Positions 59,943-64,000 of a stretch of DNA of 64,000 nucleotides are shown here, piece by piece (the first letter of the stretch is position 1; each line of letters starts with the position of its first letter). The stretch spans positions 62,001-126,000 of the forward strand of contig NZ_AFXQ01000008.1 of assembly GCF_000224415.1 (NCBI RefSeq), read 5' to 3'. The notes beneath the pieces were generated by a model. The model did not search any database. It saw only the letters and a list, made by a program, of their open reading frames with translations, and had not been told where the DNA came from. Origin of the DNA: Citricoccus sp. CH26A (GTDB lineage: Bacteria > Actinomycetota > Actinomycetes > Actinomycetales > Micrococcaceae). Made by a program: the position numbers and the translations under genes.

Positions 59943-61565
59943 TCACACGGTGGCGTGCCGTGGACGCCATCCCTGCGTCACGCCCAGACTATGCCGCCAG
60001 CCCGGCAGACCACCACCGTGAATTCCGGAAACGGCGAGGTCAGGCGGCCTCCGGGCCCTCCGGCGACCCCGAGGCGGGCAGTGCCACGGTGAACACGGTC
60101 CGGCCGGGAGCGGATTCCACGGTGGCCTCCCCCCGTGGGCGTGGGCCACCGAGCGCACGATCGACAGCCCCAGGCCCGTGGAACCCTCCCGAGCGGCGCG
60201 AGCGGTATCCCCCCGCACGAAGCGGTCGAACAACCCGGGCATCAGCTGCGGATCGATCCCGGGCCCATCGTCCTGCACGGTCAGCCTCACGGTCCCGACG
60301 CCGTCCGCGACCTCCTGCTGGAGGCGCACCAGCACGGTCGTCCCGTCCGGCGTGTGCTTCCGGGCGTTGCCCAGCAGGTTGGCCACCAGCTGGGCGAGTT
60401 GCTGCCGGTCGCCCAGCACCGTCACGGGTTCCTCGGGGACGTCCACCGTCCAGTGGTGGTCCCGGCCGGCGGCCGTGGCGTCCATGACGGCGTCCATCAC
60501 CAGTTCGCCCAGGTCGACCTCGCCGCGCCGGATCTCGCGCCCGGCGTCGAGCCGGGCCAGCAGCAGCAGGTCCTCGACGAGGGACCCCATCCGGTCCGAC
60601 TGCTGCAACACCCGTCCCAGCGCGTCCTGGCCGCGGTCGGTCAGGGGCTCGGTCAGCCGGATCATCTCGGCATAACCGCGCACGGCAGCCAGCGGGGTGC
60701 GCAGCTCGTGCGAGGCGTCCGCCACGAAGGTGCGCAGGCGCTGCTCAGAGCGGTTGCGCTGCTCGATGGCCACGTCCACGGAGCCGATCAACTGGTTCAG
60801 CGCGAATCCCACGTCCCCCACCTCGTTCCCGGGTTCGGCCAGTTCACGGCGGACGCGGTACTTCGCCAGCGAGACCTCGCCGGAGCCCATGGGCACGTCC
60901 GCCACGCGCGCCGCAGCCTGGGACACCTCGCCGAGCGGACGCAGCGACCGGCGGATCCACCACCAGCACAGCAGTCCCCCCAGCACGAGGGCGGCCAGCG
61001 AGCCGAGGACCTGCACCCTGGCCAGGTTGGCCTTCGTCTTGTCCACCGCCAGCGTGGGCAATCCGACGACAGCGGCGCCGTCGTCGTCCACAACCTCCGA
61101 GTGAACGAAGAACTGGCCCTCGTCCAGGTTCAGGGTGCGGATCATCTGGACGTCGAACACGCCCTCTCGTTCCTCCTCGGACAGGCTCTCCACCCGCGCG
61201 TCCTGCGCCTGCTGGGCCCGCAAGGTCTCATCGACCAGGGCGGCCAGCTTCTCCACGTCCGGCGCGGAGAGCTCCACCTCGTTCCCGTTCGCGTCCAACC
61301 GTGCGGCCTGGTGCACCTGGTTGCCGGACGTGAGGAACAGCAGCATCCCCTCGGGCTGTCCGGAGGCGTCCAGCGGGCTGCGGCCGGTGAAGGCCGGTGC
61401 GTCCCGGGAGCCGCGCCACAGGAAGTTGTACGTGCGGTCCCAGGCCTGGTCCACTCTCTGCACCACCTGGGCGTCCACGGTGCGCCCGGTCAGGGCCAGG
61501 GAGGTCAGGGTGAAGACACTGAGCACCACGGCCAGCAGCGCCACGACGCCGGCCGCGGTCCTCAC
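59943..61565 (-). CDS. OmpR-type sensor histidine kinase, C-terminus altered by an apparent frameshift
   Basis: The protein has 540 residues as read. A first membrane helix (AAGVVALLAVVLSVFTLTSL), an external domain of about 150 residues, a second helix, HAMP, HisKA (ADASHELRTPLAAVRGYAE) and HATPase (LVANLLGNARKHTPDG, DDGPGIDP, STGLGLSIVRSVAHAHGG) are in order. After HAHGG the frame turns Pro/Arg-rich. Adding one base in the C run 60129-60134 yields EATVESAPGRTVFTVALP and a stop at 60040, the normal family ending. The GTG at 61565 leaves a very short cytoplasmic N-terminus; the true start may lie upstream. The response regulator gene ends 159 bp upstream. Confidence 0.82.
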   Translation of the reverse strand: MRTAAGVVALLAVVLSVFTLTSLALTGRTVDAQVVQRVDQAWDRTYNFLWRGSRDAPAFTGRSPLDASGQPEGMLLFLTSGNQVHQAARLDANGNEVELSAPDVEKLAALVDETLRAQQAQDARVESLSEEEREGVFDVQMIRTLNLDEGQFFVHSEVVDDDGAAVVGLPTLAVDKTKANLARVQVLGSLAALVLGGLLCWWWIRRSLRPLGEVSQAAARVADVPMGSGEVSLAKYRVRRELAEPGNEVGDVGFALNQLIGSVDVAIEQRNRSEQRLRTFVADASHELRTPLAAVRGYAEMIRLTEPLTDRGQDALGRVLQQSDRMGSLVEDLLLLARLDAGREIRRGEVDLGELVMDAVMDATAAGRDHHWTVDVPEEPVTVLGDRQQLAQLVANLLGNARKHTPDGTTVLVRLQQEVADGVGTVRLTVQDDGPGIDPQLMPGLFDRFVRGDTARAAREGSTGLGLSIVRSVAHAHGGRPPWNPLPAGPCSPWHCPPRGRRRARRPPDLAVSGIHGGGLPGWRHSLGVTQGWRPRHATV

Positions 61566-61724
61566 GGCCAGGCTCGTCCGCCGACGACGGCCACCGGGCG
61601 AGCCGTCTGCGCCGGAGCGGGCCGCCGAGAGCGGTGGCCTGCCCGGGGCCGGGGGAACGGTGCCGTGCGCGCACCGGGCGATGGGCCGGATGACGGTCCG
61701 GTCGATGAGGTCACCGTGGCCGCC

Positions 61725-62531
61725 TCAGGTGGCCGGCCGCAGGACGTAACCGGCGCCCCGGACGGTGTGGATCATCGGTTCGCGGCCGGCGTCGATCTTC
61801 TTGCGCAGGTACGAGATGTAGAGCTCGACGATATTGGCCTGCCCACCGAAGTCGTACTGCCAGACCCGGTCCAGGATCTGCGCCTTGGACAGCACGGCCC
61901 GGGGATTCTCCATGAGGTATCGCAGCAGGTTGAACTGGGTGGCGGTCAGGTCCACCGGATCCCCGCCGCGCGTGACCTCATGGGTGCGGACGTTGAGCAC
62001 CAGGTCCCCCACCACCAGCTCGTCCGAGTCCTGGGCGGCCACCCCGGAGCGCTGGACCAGCCGGTGCAGGCGGATCAGCACCTCCTCCAGGGAGAAGGGC
62101 TTGGTGACGTAGTCGTCCCCACCGGCGGCCAAACCGCGGATGCGGTCGTCCACCGAGTCCCGGGCGGTGAGGAACAGCGCCGGCACGTCGGGACGGAAGG
62201 AGCGGATCCGGTCCAGCACCTGCAGACCGTCCAGCTCGGGCAGCATCCAGTCCAGGACCAGCACGTCCGGCTGGGCGTTGCGGGCGGTCTCGACGGCGGC
62301 GTGTCCGGCATGCGCGACGTGCACCTCCCAGCCGCACAGGGTCAGGCCCATGGAGACCAGGTCCGCCAGCATCGGCTCGTCGTCCACGACGAGGGCGCGC
62401 AGGGCGCTGCCGTCCGGATGGGAGAGCTTCGGCAGGATCTCGTGCAGGGCCGCGAGGGAGGTCGGCGATCCGGCGGCCGAGGGTCCTGCGGCCGGGGAGC
62501 CGGAGGACAGGCCAGGAAGTGACGAGTTCAT
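61725..62531 (-). CDS. OmpR/PhoB-family response regulator
   Basis: The protein has 268 residues. A Pro/Ala/Ser-rich N-terminal stretch of about 40 residues precedes the receiver (RALVVDDEPMLADLVSMGL, phosphoacceptor Asp in VLVLDWMLPELDG, LFLTARDSVDDRI, DDYVTKPFSLEE). A winged helix follows (LTATQFNLLRYLMENP, ILDRVWQYDF, YISYLRKKIDAGREP, IHTVRGAGYVLRP). It is the partner of the kinase at 59943-61565, in the TcrX/PrrA-like branch of actinobacterial regulators. The stimulus is unknown. Confidence 0.9.
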   Translation of the reverse strand: MNSSLPGLSSGSPAAGPSAAGSPTSLAALHEILPKLSHPDGSALRALVVDDEPMLADLVSMGLTLCGWEVHVAHAGHAAVETARNAQPDVLVLDWMLPELDGLQVLDRIRSFRPDVPALFLTARDSVDDRIRGLAAGGDDYVTKPFSLEEVLIRLHRLVQRSGVAAQDSDELVVGDLVLNVRTHEVTRGGDPVDLTATQFNLLRYLMENPRAVLSKAQILDRVWQYDFGGQANIVELYISYLRKKIDAGREPMIHTVRGAGYVLRPAT

Positions 62532-62677
62532 GGTGCGCTCCTAGAGGCGGACGGGCGGGAGGACGGGGGTGCCCACATCCCAGTCCAGACCCCTATCCTG
62601 TCAGGGGATTCTGCCCTACCTGTGCTCAGGCTGTGAAGAGGTCGTGCCGCCACCCTTGGCGGCGGTGCCCGCATCCG

Positions 62678-63712
62678 TCACCGCTGACCCCCGTTCCCGG
62701 CGGCGGTGCGGCGCAGCACCTCGGGCCAGGGCGTCGGGGAGACGCCCAGCTCTCGCTCCGTGGCTGTGGCATCGATGACCCAGGGGCCGGTGAACTGGTA
62801 CTGGACCCCCTGCAGCTCGCGCACGAAGGGGACCACGGCGCCCAGCGCCGTCACTGCCCAGGCCGGGAACCTCGAGGTCCTCACCATCGGCTTCCCGGCG
62901 ACGGCCAGGACCTCGGCCAGCAGCTCACGCTGGCTGCGCGGCGGATTTGTGGCGGCGAACCAGATCCGGCCGTGGGCCGCCCGGTCCGCAGCGGCGGCGA
63001 CGACGGTGGCGGCGACATCGTCCACGTCGCTCCAGGAGTGGGGCAGGTCCGGGTCGCCGATGAACACGGCCCGCTTCCCGGCCAGTGCGCCCGGGACGAG
63101 GCGGGTGGCCATGCCGTTGGCCCCCACGCCGGTGCCGACGTAGTCCGAGGCACGCACGATCACGGCGCGGATCCGTCCGGACCGGTGGGCTGCCAGCGCC
63201 TCCCGGTCCATGCTTCCCCGCAGCACGCCCTTGTGGTCCGTTCCGTCCTCCGGGGAACCGGGCGTGAGCACGGACCTCTGCTGCTGCGGGCCGTACATGT
63301 ACAGGTTGGACACGGTGGCCAGCACCGCACCGGTGGACCCGGCGGCAGCCAGCAGGGCGGTCTGCAGCGGTGGCCATTCGGCCTCCCACCGGGTGTAGTC
63401 ACCGGGGTTCATGCAGTTGTAGATCACCGCGGCACCCGTGGCGGCCCGGGTCAGGGCGGGGGTGTCCGCGGCGTCGAGGGGGAGGCGGCGGACCCCGGGG
63501 ATGGCCGGACCGGCACCGGAGCGGCTGACCAGCACCACGGTGTGTCCCCGGCCGGCCAGCAGGGAGGCGGTGGCGCGGCCGACGGGCCCCGCGCCGAGGA
63601 TGAGGTGGTGCGAGGAACCCGGCGAGGGGGCCGGGACGGGGCCCGGTGAAGACACCGGGACACGGTGTGGTGAAGGGTCCTGGGCGGGCGTCTGGGACGG
63701 CATCGGGGACAT
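62678..63712 (-). CDS. NAD(P)-binding epimerase/oxidoreductase-like protein
   Basis: The protein has 344 residues, an extended-SDR (NAD-dependent epimerase-like) fold. HHLILGAGPVGRATASLLAG is the dinucleotide site, VVLVSRSG its second strand, and NLYMYGP stands in for the usual YxxxK region. VRASDYVGTGV, SDVDDVAATVVAAA and ATNPPRSQRELL are typical of the fold. The catalytic Tyr-x3-Lys is not clearly kept, so an atypical reductase or regulator is possible. The ATG at 63712 follows AAGGAA. About 40 disordered residues precede the domain. Confidence 0.75.
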   Translation of the reverse strand: MSPMPSQTPAQDPSPHRVPVSSPGPVPAPSPGSSHHLILGAGPVGRATASLLAGRGHTVVLVSRSGAGPAIPGVRRLPLDAADTPALTRAATGAAVIYNCMNPGDYTRWEAEWPPLQTALLAAAGSTGAVLATVSNLYMYGPQQQRSVLTPGSPEDGTDHKGVLRGSMDREALAAHRSGRIRAVIVRASDYVGTGVGANGMATRLVPGALAGKRAVFIGDPDLPHSWSDVDDVAATVVAAAADRAAHGRIWFAATNPPRSQRELLAEVLAVAGKPMVRTSRFPAWAVTALGAVVPFVRELQGVQYQFTGPWVIDATATERELGVSPTPWPEVLRRTAAGNGGQR

Positions 63713-63865
63713 GTGGTTTCCTTCGGACGGGGTGGCCGGGGCAGGCCTGCAGGGACACGAGCACTGCTCTCGGACCCAGGATGACAGCCCGCATGAACGA
63801 ATCCGCACAGGATGGACAATCCACCCGGTCCTGCCGGTCTGATCCGTCCATTCCAGCAGGAATGC

Positions 63866-64000
63866 TCAGCGGTTGCGGGAGAACAGCATCACCGCACAGC
63901 CGGCGGCCAGGACGGTGAGCAGGATCAGGGCGGCCGGCACGAGCGCCCAGAGGTCGCCCACGATCCCCAGTCCCACGGAGAACCCGCCCATGCACAGGTA
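63866..64000 (-). CDS. membrane protein, C-terminal fragment (5' end outside window)
   Basis: An open frame runs from the window edge to the stop at 63866, giving 44 residues. A glycine-rich turn (MGGFSVGLGIVGDLW) is followed by one hydrophobic helix (ALVPAALILLTVLAAGCAVM) and the short end LFSRNR. The family cannot be told from this part. Confidence 0.5.
   Translation of the reverse strand, partial: YLCMGGFSVGLGIVGDLWALVPAALILLTVLAAGCAVMLFSRNR

Overview
The window is very GC-rich, densely packed, and strongly biased to G or C at third codon positions. Its gene content points to a high-GC actinobacterium of the order Micrococcales, probably Micrococcaceae-like: an FCD-type GntR regulator, an ANTAR protein, a CGNR protein, a family usually tied to mycothiol, and a homoprotocatechuate dioxygenase of the Brevibacterium/Arthrobacter type. 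This placement is an inference from gene content. I see no rRNA, tRNA, CRISPR array, phage or transposase gene. The sequence reads as chromosomal core plus catabolic accessory DNA.

Positions 1-10011 hold an aromatic catabolic island for homoprotocatechuate (3,4-dihydroxyphenylacetate) meta-cleavage. It contains an extradiol dioxygenase, a semialdehyde dehydrogenase (frameshifted as read), a fumarylacetoacetate-hydrolase/RraA fusion, a hydratase, an HpaI aldolase, an MHS-type transporter, and GntR, LuxR and IclR regulators. Two identical 12-bp palindromes (ATCGTATACGAT) stand in front of the two catabolic operons (fusion-gntR-dehydrogenase-dioxygenase and hydratase-aldolase). They are the probable operators of the GntR protein. 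Recognisable CHM isomerase, succinate semialdehyde dehydrogenase and upper-pathway hydroxylase genes are absent.

Positions 10074-21213 carry a DedA protein, a SulP anion transporter, an SRPBCC protein, a hydrolase, an alcohol/aldehyde oxidation block (Zn-ADH, ALDH, GAF regulator, DUF779) with CRP/GlxR-like palindromes, and a ThDP enzyme. Positions 21501-35977 hold a CGNR regulator, membrane proteins, a MATE exporter, a CPBP protease, a heterodimeric ABC exporter translationally coupled to an unknown membrane protein, an MBL-fold hydrolase, two divergent double-hotdog thioesterases, a HEAT protein and RlmC.

Positions 36170-50094 hold a beta-phosphoglucomutase/GH65 fusion, a nitronate monooxygenase, a DesK/NarL-type two-component system and an ANTAR protein. 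They also hold a stand-alone glutamine-amidotransferase-like protein that lacks every expected catalytic residue, a lactate-permease homologue, and a MacB/FtsX-type ABC exporter that may be a target of the two-component system. Positions 50254-64000 hold an AraC/VOC pair, a Nudix protein, LysE/LysG, an aspartate-dehydrogenase-like protein with a 15-bp tandem repeat, an SDR, an LLM oxidoreductase, an OmpR-type two-component system and an epimerase-like protein.

Two genome-wide traits recur. First, many genes have a -10-like hexamer only 6-10 nt before the start codon, which suggests leaderless mRNAs. Second, five genes are each broken by what looks like one missing base in a G/C homopolymer; this suggests indel errors in the assembly more than true pseudogenes.
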